Shown here in pieces: positions 23,801 through 33,960 of a stretch of 64,000 bases of DNA (positions are counted from its first letter, which is position 1; each line of letters opens with the position of its first letter). The stretch is taken from the NCBI GenBank assembly GCA_000310025.1, contig FN649750.1, positions 4,002,163 to 4,066,162 on the forward strand. Reading direction: 5' to 3'. The stretch comes from Ectocarpus siliculosus. Its lineage: Eukaryota > Sar > Phaeophyceae > Ectocarpales > Ectocarpaceae. Below the pieces are notes generated by a model, which saw only the letters and a program-made list of their open reading frames with translations, had not been told where the DNA came from and ran no database searches. The translations under genes and the position numbers were made by a program.

Positions 23801-25584
23801 GTAGGCGATAACTCCATCTGATGCTTCACTCATGGAGGTCCGCTTCCTTGTTCACCATGAATCGGTGCCGTCGCTGTTCACGCAACAGCAGATACCTTTT
23901 CCTTTCGGCTTTCGGCAAAATCGGCAATAAATATGCTAGAATACGTATACATGCACGCGCAATAGTCACGAGTCGCTGTGTTTCTTCGGCCGCATGCATG
24001 ATATGGCCGCTGGATTATTGAGTTTGGGGATTGTGTTTGTTGTTGTTTTGGGGACGCAATATTGTTGTTGTTGTTGTTGTTGTTGTCTTCACATTGATAC
24101 CGTTCCGTTCTCACTGCCCAGTACCTTCTTCTGTCCGTATTAGTCAAACACTTGACAGGGTTGATTGCCGTGGTCACAGGCTAACTTAACCAAAAAGAGG
24201 TATACGAAACTAAAATGGACCCGGAGGGAACATGTAAATACTATCGCGGCTTGGAGGGATTTTTTCTGGTGTCCATTATTATTCGAGCGAAGCGAGGTTT
24301 CCATCCTCGCCTGAGGTCTCAGCGCAATATGTTTGTTTTGGGTATTTTATAATTTTCAGTTTTGGGGCGCAATATACAGCAGTCTAGATGCGCTCCACTC
24401 TTTCAGGGTACTCACTACCAAGACGAGATACACTGCAGGACTATCGAAGGTGCAATTCTCATTACTGTGCCGGCGCACGGCAGTATGCACGTGCTGCATG
24501 GTATTTGGGAACATCGCGAAACGGCTACAAACAGCTGCAGTCTACATCGGGAGTGAATTCCCTGATAATGTGATGTTCTGAACGTTGGTACCTGGCAATG
24601 ATACCGCGACGTGGCTCGACGAACAACCTCTCTGGTAGAACTGCACGTACTCAGTAGTGTGGACGCCTGTCACGACATAATCGTATATCCATCAAATGTG
24701 TGGAAACAATGTTTACGAAACCTCCCCGGAAGACCAACGATATTCACGGTCAACAGAGCGCACTTCTGCGTTGGAACACTCAAGTGCTCGACATTTCACA
24801 TAGCCCACGATCTGGTGCAAGGCACGCACCGTGGTCCTCCTCATCTCGATCGCCTTGCCGCTGGCATGGAGGGTCCCGTGTTCGTGTACCAAGAAGTGTA
24901 TCCCGGTCGTTTCGATGACTCCGTCCGAACGCAGCAAGGCCTCGTCCCTCACGTGTAGCATCTACAGCACAAAGCATCGTGCAACGAGAGAATCGGGCAA
25001 CGGGTTATGCGCGTGAATGGTACGGAAAGGCCAACATACTTCCGCATCTGCCGTATCACAAATCAAATGGAAAGTTCTCGTTTGATCCCCGAGGATCCAA
25101 CACCTCCGGCCCCCAGCCCCCACGGCTGCCAACAAGGATCTGAGCCCTCTTCGCTCCGGGGGAAATTCTGATCTGTCGGCCAAGTAGGCCAAAAGGTGCA
25201 ACCAAACGCTACACCATATAGAACGGATTCACACACAACAGCCACGCAACATTCCAACAGCCGCCAGGCAGGGAGACTTCCAACACGACGAGCCAACGTA
25301 CTTCTTGCACTGGTCGCATTCGGGTAGGTATGTCTTCCGCCCTCTACCCGTTACTGGAGCGCATCCTTGACTAAACATGATACTGCCGCAGTATATCGGG
25401 TAATAACCCGCCGAAGAGGCAGCGAGTGAGCATGAGAGAGAGAGAACGTTCGAAGTAGGTGGGCAGCAAACCAAGGCACTGTAGCTCACCACCGGGGGGT
25501 CGCACGAAATCGGGTTCAACAGTGTCGTGATCCCCGTTAGCTCCGACGATGGCAGGTCCCCGCACGTCTTGACCACCCGTTCCC

Positions 25585-25625
<41 letters not shown>

Positions 25626-25690
25626 GCTCCTACCGTGCGAACGGCTAGAAGCCCGAGTAGCAGACAGATCATTTTCGCGATACCCTTCAT
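20886..25690 (-). CDS. Predicted secreted protein of unknown function, eight exons
   Basis: Exons by splice sites and phase: 25690-25302, 25172-25040, 24961-24722, 24541-24416, 23728-23528, 22967-22851, 22340-21396, 21050-20886. The sum is 2316 bp, 771 residues, ending ENKV-stop. The first intron splits a codon; all others are phase 0, with donors such as GTAAGT, GTATGT and GTAAGG. The start MKGIAKMICLLLGLLAVRTV is a clear signal peptide, followed by 13 glutamines (CTG run 25591-25623 on the plus strand) and a cysteine-rich region (CGDLPSSEL...ECDQCKK). Later stretches include TTGIHFLVHEHGTLHASGKA and CFVVRQDMPPHLHLIMAHGR, then a Ser/Gly/Asn-rich linker and a charged C-terminus. I recognise no family. 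Alternating short strands in the middle hint at a beta-rich extracellular fold. The exon at 24541 and the donor GTTTCG at 24722 are the weakest calls. Confidence 0.7.
24055..24232. repeat. Dispersed repeat, copy 1 (in an intron)
   Basis: Matches 27460-27612 in the same orientation: a TTG run, then GTTGTCTTCACAT, CCGTTCTC, GTACC-TCTTCTGTC and GTGGTCACAGGCTAACTTA, ending ACGAAACTAAAATGGACC. This copy lies in the intron between exons 4 and 5 of the secreted-protein gene. No terminal inverted repeats were seen. Confidence 0.75.
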
Positions 25691-26069
25691 TGTGATGAAG
25701 ACCGTGTTATGCACCAGTCGATGAGATCGCCAAACACAAAAAGAGTCTAGCTCCCAAGACAAGCGCGAATGGTGTGGCCTGCGTGGGGCGTGCCTGGGGC
25801 GTGCGCGGAGAGACGGAGTATCATCAGGATACCACCAAGATCTCAGCCACGGTATCCATATTTCACTGGCGTTCAGTTCTTCAGATGAACTCGAATACCC
25901 ATCCAAAAGGTTGGTTTCCTCATCACCGTAGACAAATTGATAACCGAGTCCTGAACCCTCCGATCGGGACTTTTTTCCTCGAACGGGTAGTCTTTGTATT
26001 GCTGTTTGGAAGAGCGTTCTTCGAAGAGAAGACCCATCCCACATGTGAATGAACGAACATTGTCGCGGT

Positions 26070-26165
26070 TTCCACCCACTTACAACATTGCACCAGTTGT
26101 ATGTACATAGTTTCCACGGATGAATTCGAATCCACATCGTCGGGTTTGTTACTCCATCGCACTTG
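26070..26165. repeat. Member of a dispersed family with GGTTCCCACCCAC core
   Basis: GCGGTTTCCACCCACTTACAACATTGCACCAGTTGT...GGATGAATTCGAATCCACATCG matches 33838-33960 closely. More diverged relatives carrying the same core appear at 27330-27470, 28590-28660, 34040-34130 and 34300-34370. No coding capacity was seen. Confidence 0.6.
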
Positions 26166-26323
26166 GTACTAGGTAGGGCGGAGTATTAAGCCGCGGGGTA
26201 GCCGACTCAAACCTCGCAGTAGTCAATCTTTTGTGCGATGGCGGGTGGCAGTCGGTCATAATAATAAATACTCAATAGCTCCTGCAACGAACGGCCGTGT
26301 TGTCGCGTGTGTATGCAGCAGTA

Positions 26324-26541
26324 CCTTAGGCGACACAAGATACCACACCCCCTGGACCAATTTCAAAGGTCCCACCAATTTCAAAGCTCGGTTGTCCCAC
26401 CCAAAAAGGAGTGGCGGTGCCGATAGTGTTGATGTGAAAACCGTCTCGTCCAGAGCTTTCCAACAACATCTTGCTGGGTGTACGCATCCTCTTCGACGTG
26501 GCGTCCTCGAGCTTCAAAAAGCGGTGCAGGGGGGGTGTTTA
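26324..26541 (-). mobile_element. Diverged copy of the TA-flanked MITE family
   Basis: Starts after TA with CCTTAGGCGACACAAGATAC, carries the TTTCAAAGCTCGG inner terminal repeat, the AAAACCGTCTCGTCCAGAGC interior and the CATCCTCTTCGACGTGG block of copies 1 and 2, and ends in a G-rich GGGGGGGTGTTT. Older than the copies at 5387 and 45513. Confidence 0.7.
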
Positions 26542-27459
26542 TTTTCGCAACATACTGTTGACGTCATCCAGACGTTCCCCCAGTGATTTGGGGTTTCGGT
26601 GGTTTCTCTGCACAGGGTGACGCAACAGCAGCTGTGAAACTATTCCCCACGAGCGGTGTGTGTGCAACGTCTTGTGTGGCGGCTATTGGAGAACATGGGG
26701 CCATAGGACCCACGGAACCTGAGGTGGCGAGAGTCGGCAAAATGCATGCATGCGAGAAAGAACACCGGCCGTGGCAGGCACTGGTTTGTTTCAAGGTGAT
26801 CCCTCCCTACCCACCGAAGCAGCAGCAACGTCAATGGCATCCGCCACGAGCTGTGTGCATGGCTCCCTTCCCTCGCCAGCGCTGTCTTGCGCCTCCCAGG
26901 GGTGTTGAGTATTTCAACTGCGTGACTGCTTCTGCGGGTGTTGGAGATCTCCGGGTTTTTGGTCCTCAATGTAATTCCTCTACAACTCCGCGGGGATCGG
27001 GGTGAGTATCTCCTAGACTACATGTGTTTGGTGTTTAGGGTAATTGTGAAATGCCGGTGAAGCACGGCCATCTGCTGTTGGAGCACGACCAAACCGGTGT
27101 GGTAAAGAGCACCCTATTTTTCTTGTTCCTCACACATGCCTCACACGCCAGTACATCGACAATCGGTGCTCTATAGGCCTCGTGCTGGTCGATAAGGGTA
27201 CGATTCGGGCAATCGTTTTTATTGGAAGTTGGGTCCCTGGTAGATAGAGCCTGTTTTTTCCCTCCTTCGAAGGAGGGAAATAATTGTCGCGCTTCGCGTT
27301 CCGCGGCTCCTTAAAACTACCCACCTTTGACATGCGATTGAGGATATTTTGGTTGTATGGACTACATTATTTTTGAATATGACACTTTCGAAAATGATTA
27401 ATCATATCAAGTACGAATCAGCGACCTTTAGTGATTCCCACGCACACGAAACCTAACCT

Positions 27460-27612
27460 GGTTGTTATTGTTGTTGTCTTCACATGAAAAATAAAATTCC
27501 GTTCTCTCTACCTAGTACCCTCTTCTGTCGGTACTAGTAGTCTAACACTTGACGCAGTCGATTCCCGTGGTCACAGGCTAACTTACCCAAAGAGGCTACG
27601 AAACTAAAATGG
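27460..27612. repeat. Dispersed repeat, copy 2
   Basis: Partner of 24055-24232 (see that entry); identity looks about 80 percent by eye. No gene is recognised in the surrounding 26600-28200. Confidence 0.7.
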
Positions 27613-28250
27613 ACCAGAAGTGTCCGGAAGTCAATAGAAATAAACGACAGAGAGTCTAGGACACTCCGCTCGCCTCTACACACTATGCGAGGTACCCATA
27701 GACTGGGACAAAGAAAGAAAAAGACAAAGGAAGAGAAGAGAGCAGATGGGAAGAAGGGAAAGAGACAGAGAAATAACACAGAGAAGACACACGCCGGAGT
27801 CACTACCGTAGCGACAAACAAACAAAATCAAGCACAACAACACAAGACAACACAAAACAACATACCGCAAGGCGGGCCACCCCAGACAGCCAAATTTTGC
27901 ACGTCATCGTCCGTGGGGGGTTGGTGCAATGAATGGTGCAGTGACGGGAAGGGGAGGGGATAAGTTATTCAAGGGGTTCAATCCGGCACAGCTTTTCGCG
28001 CCACTCGGTCCGCCTGTTCGCTTTTCCTGTCTTCCCTCGCCGTCTCGTCTGTCTTCCTCACCCGTCCCTCCCCAGTGGTTGTTGCCGTGTCCGTGCTGTT
28101 GCCGGGCGTCTTGTTTCGTTTGAGCGCTCGTTGTCGGCAAGATTCCTCTTCTTTCTTGTGCCAGGAGGTCATGAACCTCTTAGCTCCCTGCAGTACCCCC
28201 GTTTGCCACGGTACACCCCGCTCCACCTTCGCTGCTTCCATCCGAGTTGT

Positions 28251-28368
28251 TTAGGGGACTCCGAAGGCGCATGGCTCGATATCCGTAGATCCGTGCTCTG
28301 CCTCGAACATCTTAGGGTCTTCCTTCAGGCACTTCGGCCGTTTTTTCTTCGGTTGCCCCCTTCCTGGG
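28251..28368 (-). CDS. Short AT-hook-like fragment
   Basis: Minus-strand frame PGRGQPKKKRPKCLKEDPK followed by MFEAEHGSTDIEPCAFGVP and a stop. The basic core resembles an AT hook. It is followed in another frame by a charged stretch (28241-27978). No start codon or splice partner was established. Probably a scrap of a gene or transposon. Confidence 0.2.
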
Positions 28369-29526
28369 CCCTCCCCCCCCCACCAGCTCGCCAACTATCA
28401 ACCGTTTCCGGAGTCGCGCCAGTCGATACATATGTTGTTTCTTCGGATTCGAACACGCATCATGATGTTTTCTCCCTCATTGCTCGCAGAAACGACTACA
28501 CGCTCGGCCTTCGATTGGAGCCATTTTTCTAGTTTCTCGGGTGGGTAGCGCCTCGAAGTACTGGTTGTGGCTGTACTCCTGTACTTCGTACTATAGAACA
28601 TGGTTCATCCGATATGAATCAACGAACTTTCGAGGTGTCAACCCACGTACAATATTGAACCAGTACAGTGACCCGCCGCTTCCCATAGCGCCGTGCCTTG
28701 TCGCCCCTCTCTCTCTCTCTCTCTGCATCCCAGCATTGACAATAGAAAAACGGTTGGAGGCGGGATGACGGAAAGCATGCTCAGCGGACGTCGTTTGCTA
28801 CAGACGAGATGTCCATGTGGCAGAAGACCGCACACGCACGCGTTGTGTAGTGGGCCAAGATCAACGTTTGAACTGCATGTACTCCATATGTACAGTACTT
28901 GAGTGAAGCGGAGAGAATGCACCAGGGGCCTGACTCCATTCCATGCAAGTGTTAGATTTGAGGGGATGCGAGGTGTCGACAACCATTGGAGGCTCTAGCA
29001 GATCGCCGGAGCCAATATGTCCAGCCAGGTGGGTTTGACTACAGCAACCAGTATCAGAGAGCTATATGCCTCGCGACGAACTCCCTTCCCACGCACCTAC
29101 CAGTCGGTGCAGTGGGTTCGGCAGTGTGCCCAAATACTCACCCAAATTTTCACTTTTATTTGAGAAGTCATGCGATTGGAGGGGGTCTCAGGTGCCCTCA
29201 AGCTACTTCTGTTTCAAGCATCAGGTTGGGCTGCAAACATGTGCCATGCGTTTACGGCGTACCGGGAGCATGGGATCTGCATGAGAGAGAAGTCAGTCGG
29301 TCTCAAAACCACCGACCTCGCCCCTGTCATACGAACAACACGTAAAACTCCGAATGCCCGGATTCCAAGTGGACACAAACACGCCAAGTATTGGTTTCGC
29401 CTCCAGTTGCATGCTCCCCCACCACTTGTGGGAGAGTCCCTCCTAAACCAACAGGGTACAGTTTCCCCCGCCAACGAGTAGTGAGCTTTCGAACCGGAAA
29501 CGCCACACACATGTATGGTATATTTA

Positions 29527-30271
29527 TTGTTTTTCTTTTGAATTGCCTTGATTAATATTTTCTGTGGCGTATGGAGGGAGACTTCCCCCGTACCACACGT
29601 CCCGCATGGCACAAAGCCTCCGCGGTATCCTAACGTGTCTCTGCTACTAAACACAAATCTCCCTCCGAATACCACCAGACGGGACGAAACTGTTGTACAG
29701 TAGCAGTCTCGGACGATTGAGCCTCCCAATGGTACGCTACCATTCAGAAAACACCCCGTGCTACGCTAACTTGCTTCTAAATAGCAAAGGTGGCTCCTCC
29801 GAGTCACAGAAAATATTAAGAGGCCTCCTTCAAAGTGAGCACTCACTCGTAACATATCTCCTATCCCCCACCTTCGAAAGAAAAGGGGTGGGTGGGCGGG
29901 AGAAAAGCCACGACATGATTGCTAGCTATCGTCCAAATTTCAATGTAGCTAGCTGCTGCCCTTCTCTGCCGATTGACCCCAAAGCGGGCTGCATGGTACA
30001 CATTGTGTCTTTCTCACAACGTGACCCTTGGGTCCAGTGGACAAGCGTCTATCAAACTCTTGCCGCAGGAGCAGCGAGGCAGCAGAATGAGAACTCCGTA
30101 AGACCTTTCTCTTTTTGGGACCCCAGAAAACCGAACCAAGACATCCGAACCAACGCGCCTCCAGGGCGGCACAACAAGAACCCAAATACACACGTAGATC
30201 AGGGAGATGTTCCGAATTCTTCCGTGCACAATAAACTAGAGTTTGTTCGGCCTTCGACAACAAACTTTCAT
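29527..30271. mobile_element. 745-bp insertion in copy B, flanked by a 4-bp direct repeat (possible solo LTR)
   Basis: Copy A has a continuous TATATTTACCCTACAACG. In copy B this is split after TTTA by 745 bp and resumes after a second TTTA, giving a TTTA-TTTA (or 5-base ATTTA/TTTTA) target duplication. The insert contains no recognised coding region. Ends near TG and CA could fit a solitary long terminal repeat, but no matching second copy lies in this window, so the class is open. Confidence 0.6.
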
Positions 30272-31559
30272 TTTATCCTACAACGCAGACACGCCGAACA
30301 TTCGACCTCCAGGCAAGCCGCAAGAATGAAAAGAACGCCGTTCAACTTTGGCAGTTGTCCGTCGGGGAAGCTTACCTGCTTGTTGTTGGGGTTAGTCCTG
30401 AGAACTGTCCTGAGAACTTGTAGCAGATATTCCTGCGCCTGTCGAGTAGAGGAACGACGTGGGTAGGGCAGGCAGGCAGGCGTCGAGGTCAACCGCGGCA
30501 CACGCAACGACAACACAGCAGGACATTCTGCCACCTCCCGTGAACAAGTGTCTGCGCCCCGATCCGTCCATCACTGTTGGCATTTAGGCACTCCTCGTGA
30601 CACCCACACCTTGGACAAACTCCCCATAAGACGTTGTCACACAAAAAGCCGCTCAAAGGTTTGACTGTACACCACACGAGGAGCGTTGAAAGTTAAGATA
30701 GTGTGTTTTGCCGCATATTCTGTTGAGTGACAAAGGGCTGACGCACAGTGCTGTCACGCCTCTTTGCGCAAGCACCAGACAATCAGAGGGAGCTGCTGCG
30801 TCCCAGTACCCACACCAACTGGCGATCATGAAGGCAACCCGAGGACCTAGCTGATTCACATCTATGTGTTTGAAACCTCGACCGATCATGCAAATATAAC
30901 CACCGTCCAAACGTCCCAACAGACATAGATCAAATATGCTGAGGAAGCCACAGATGCCGAAAATCGCATTAGGTACAACACACGGGTGGCAGAGCTACAG
31001 ATTATTCCTCACCAAAAAACGTGACTGTCGCCCATGGCGGCAGTAGAATTGTCTCGTCAAGAGCTTTCCGAAACGTGGGCATCCTACTTGTCATAGGGAA
31101 ATCGAGCTTTGCAGTTCGGACTTTCAGCGGTGCCATTGGGCTTATCCGAAAGCACAACGCTGCACGAAGAAGGCACGCTGACGTGTATACTAGCGTGCTG
31201 ATTCCCGAGCACAGAACAACTCGTCATTACGAACATAGCGGGAGAGAGGTGAAACAAGCCCCGATGTTTCTCGTGCCCTGCCGGGCAAAGGGAGACGATC
31301 AACTCACTCATCAAACAAACACACAGGCAAGGGACATGCATGTGTGCTACGGGCTAGCCGTAGATGACCAAGAGGTGCAAGGAGGCGGTTCGAAGTGGAA
31401 AAGGCTTTAAACAGATAAGCGAGACACGACAGAAAGGTAGCTCTGCAAAACTGGTGCAGACTAAGCTGGGCGGTGGTCCAGCTAACCAATGAGGAAAGGA
31501 GCCGCACGTCGCCGAACCAAGCACTCCTTCAGGCCACATTTGTCCATCTTCACTGACAT

Positions 31560-31674
31560 TTTACGTCGCTGTCCGGCCCCACCCCCTCAAACTCACCCCC
31601 GCCAATGCCGCTGCCTTTGATCTCATCCACTCTGCTTAATATCGTAGTTGGGTGCAGATAGCTCGTTTCATCAC
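31560..31674 (-). pseudogene. RPC4 last-exon relic, copy B
   Basis: After an acceptor-like GACGAAATGCAG the sequence reads VMKRAICT, as in copy A, then diverges from the TPDFEQL ending of the readable gene. All upstream exons are missing because the copy ends at 31955. Same decayed state as copy A, so the damage probably predates the A/B split. Confidence 0.65.
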
Positions 31675-32469
31675 CTGCATTTCGTCGGTGATGCAGCGAC
31701 CGGTGGGGGTTCAGGTGCGTGCACGCGAGCGGAAGGGATCAATGAAAGAGTGAAAGAGGCAGGGGGGCTCGGCACGACTACGTAGGTTTACGAGTATTCA
31801 TAAACGCGTTGTGGGTGTGTTCGTCATCAAACCGCGCGTTGAACAACCATGTAAACTACCAACATCTCGCATCCTGTGCGAAGCTGTGGTGTATCTGGGT
31901 AGGTAGGGTTGCATCGCAGCAGTGCCGACACCTCCTGTACGTTCCGTCGTATAGGAGGAGCTAGGGTTAAGGATTGGCCCCCCCGCCCCCCAATGGGGCT
32001 GGGGGCCAACATCCAGGCCGGATGGTGGTGAGTGTCCGGGAGGAAGGAAAGAAGAAGAAGAAGGGGAGAGGATTTGTAGGGGCGGGAAGAAGGGACGGTG
32101 TTGGAAGAGGCAAGGAAGTGGTGAAGAATTTCGGCACTCAACGAGCACGCGGTCCCGTCGGGGGTGAAAGGGACATGTCAGTCCGAAGTCTTGTCTATCG
32201 GTAATCGAAAAGCCGAAAAATCGAGGTATACATTGTGTACATAACGATGGAGAAGGCCTACGTGGAAGGTACGAAGAGAGAAAATTGCACCCCACGTTCG
32301 AAGTCGGTGTGAATACCGCCGCAAGGAAGTCGTGCGAAGAGAACAAAAAAAAACGGAGACGTCGACGCTTGCGTCGTGGAACGATCCTTCCGTATAACGC
32401 AGGTACTCACCAATCCAAGACGGGGAGGTAAAATACCCATCGTGAAAGTCAAAGCGCAGGTCATAACCG

Positions 32470-32695
32470 CATATACAGATGGCGCCCGCACTTAAGAACA
32501 TCTTAATTTGCGTGAGGCTGGGGTTCTTAGTTGCCTGTTGAGGTTGCGAATGGCCATTATATAGGTTTTAGTGTGAGGTTCTTAACGGGGACCACTAAAA
32601 TACGCTCATGTTCATGAGTTTTGGATTTTTTGAGCCTCATGTTCTTAACAGGTAGGTTCTCAAGTGCGGGCGCCATCTGTATATGACTCATGCGT
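32470..32695. mobile_element. Second MITE family, 226 bp, TA-rich ends
   Basis: Terminal inverted repeats of about 28 bp: CATATACAGATGGCGCCCGC at the left and its reverse complement GCGGGCGCCATCTGTATATG at the right, with one or two mismatches further in. The interior repeats the word GGTTCTTA several times. Target is probably TA. No transposase frame. Single copy in this window. Confidence 0.85.
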
Positions 32696-33199
32696 GGAGA
32701 AGTTACCACGGAGACTTATCAACAAGACGTTTGAAGGCCGGCTGAGAAGGTTTGAAGACACAAGCCCTTAAGCGACGATGGCAATCGCAACGGCAGGAAG
32801 CTGCCGTGACAACACAAGTACCTCGACACTCCTATCACGACTTCTATGTACGTACCACAGTATTTCGTAGTAGTATATACGATTGGAATATCCCCAAGGA
32901 GAGCCTTTGCGGGGCAACAACTGCAGAGAGAGCGGGAGCTCCGCGTGTACCTGTTGGTGGACATGTGGCAGGCGCACGACACGCGAACGGATGCTTGCAT
33001 CGCATAGTAATAATAGTAGTATGTCTCGCCGTCGCAGAAGGTATCCCATCCAGTCATGGTCGTTGCCTGCCGTACTAGGCGGACGTCGTTCGGCGTCTGG
33101 TCCACACTGCTGTGAAGCAAAAAAAGTGATCAAGTATGCATGCACGCAATTTTTTTTCTCGTTGTTGCAGGAACACTTGGTTCCATAAAGAACCTTTTG

Positions 33200-33475
33200 G
33201 AATTATTGCCATGGAAACCACGGAAATGTGTCATGAAGGGCCATGGAACTTGTGGCAAGCCATGGAAATTTCCGTGGAAAGGCCATGGAATATTCCATGG
33301 ATTCCATGGAAAATGCCACGGAGTCCATGGAGTCCATGGGCCTCCATGGGATATTCCATGGAAACCTACGGAATTCCATGGAGCTCCATGGAGTGCCATG
33401 GAGTGCCATGGAACGTTCCATGGAGCTCCACGGAACTCCATGGGGCTCCATGGAACTCCATGAAATATCCGTTCT
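33200..33475. repeat. CCATGGAA / TTCCATGG palindrome array
   Basis: More than twenty CCATGG words interrupted by AATTCCATGGAGCTCCATGG-type spacers. It is a sister of the CCCATGGG arrays but with A/T flanks, so the word is TTCCATGGAA rather than CCCATGGG. Open frames such as HGAPWNSVGFHGISH come from the palindromic unit and are not coding. Confidence 0.8.
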
Positions 33476-33589
33476 GTCCATTCGTTTTACAGAAGAAGTG
33501 TTCTCGGAGGAAGCCAAACGCATCGACCCTCACGCCAAAACAAAAACCAATTTGGATTTCTTTCTAAAAGCCTATTATCATGCAATACC

Positions 33590-33833
33590 GCCATGGACGT
33601 CCCGTGAAAACCCATGGGACGTCCCATGGGTTCCCACGGTAAAAACGCCCATGGTGCGTCCCATGGGTGCCCACGGAACCTATGGACCGCCCACGGGCCC
33701 ATGGGGCGCCCCATTACAGCCCATGGGTACCCATGAGACGCACCACATGGGCATTTTCCCCTTGGGAAAACCCATGGGACGTCCCATGGGTTCGGGACCC
33801 ACGGGTTCCCATGGGACGCACAGGATAATGTAC
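33590..33833. repeat. CCCATGGGACGTCCCATGGG palindrome array
   Basis: Repeats of CCCATGGG joined by ACGT (AatII-type GACGTC), TTCCCACGG and TGCCCACGG. The right border ACGCACAGGATAATGTACA matches the GGATAATGTACA border of the unit at 19001-19072. The site lies about 115 bp right of the preceding array, so two variants of the same motif are nearly adjacent. Confidence 0.8.
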
Positions 33834-33837
33834 AAGA

Positions 33838-33960
33838 CCTGAAAATTGTCGTGGTTCCCACCCACTTACAACATAATTTGCACCTGTTGTATGCAGTCTT
33901 CACAGATGAATTCGAATCCACATCGATCGTCGGGCTTGTTTCTCCATCTCACTCGGTAAA
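33838..33960. repeat. Member of the GGTTCCCACCCAC family
   Basis: Close match to 26070-26165, including GTGGTTCCCACCCACTTACA and GATGAATTCGAATCCACATC. It directly follows the border of the palindrome array. Confidence 0.65.

Larger units (their letters stand above)
28550..31955. repeat. Segmental duplicate copy B of the RPC4 3' region
   Basis: Matches copy A from 28986 onward and copy C (34230-36300) over its whole length. The 28550-28986 part matches C 34230-34660. Similarity stops abruptly near 31955, just past the position of the RPC4 last exon. The copy holds insertions relative to A at 29527-30271 and about 30345-30527. It shares with C a stretch of about 115 bp near 30905-31020 that A lacks. 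Apart from the exon relic noted separately it is non-coding. Confidence 0.85.
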
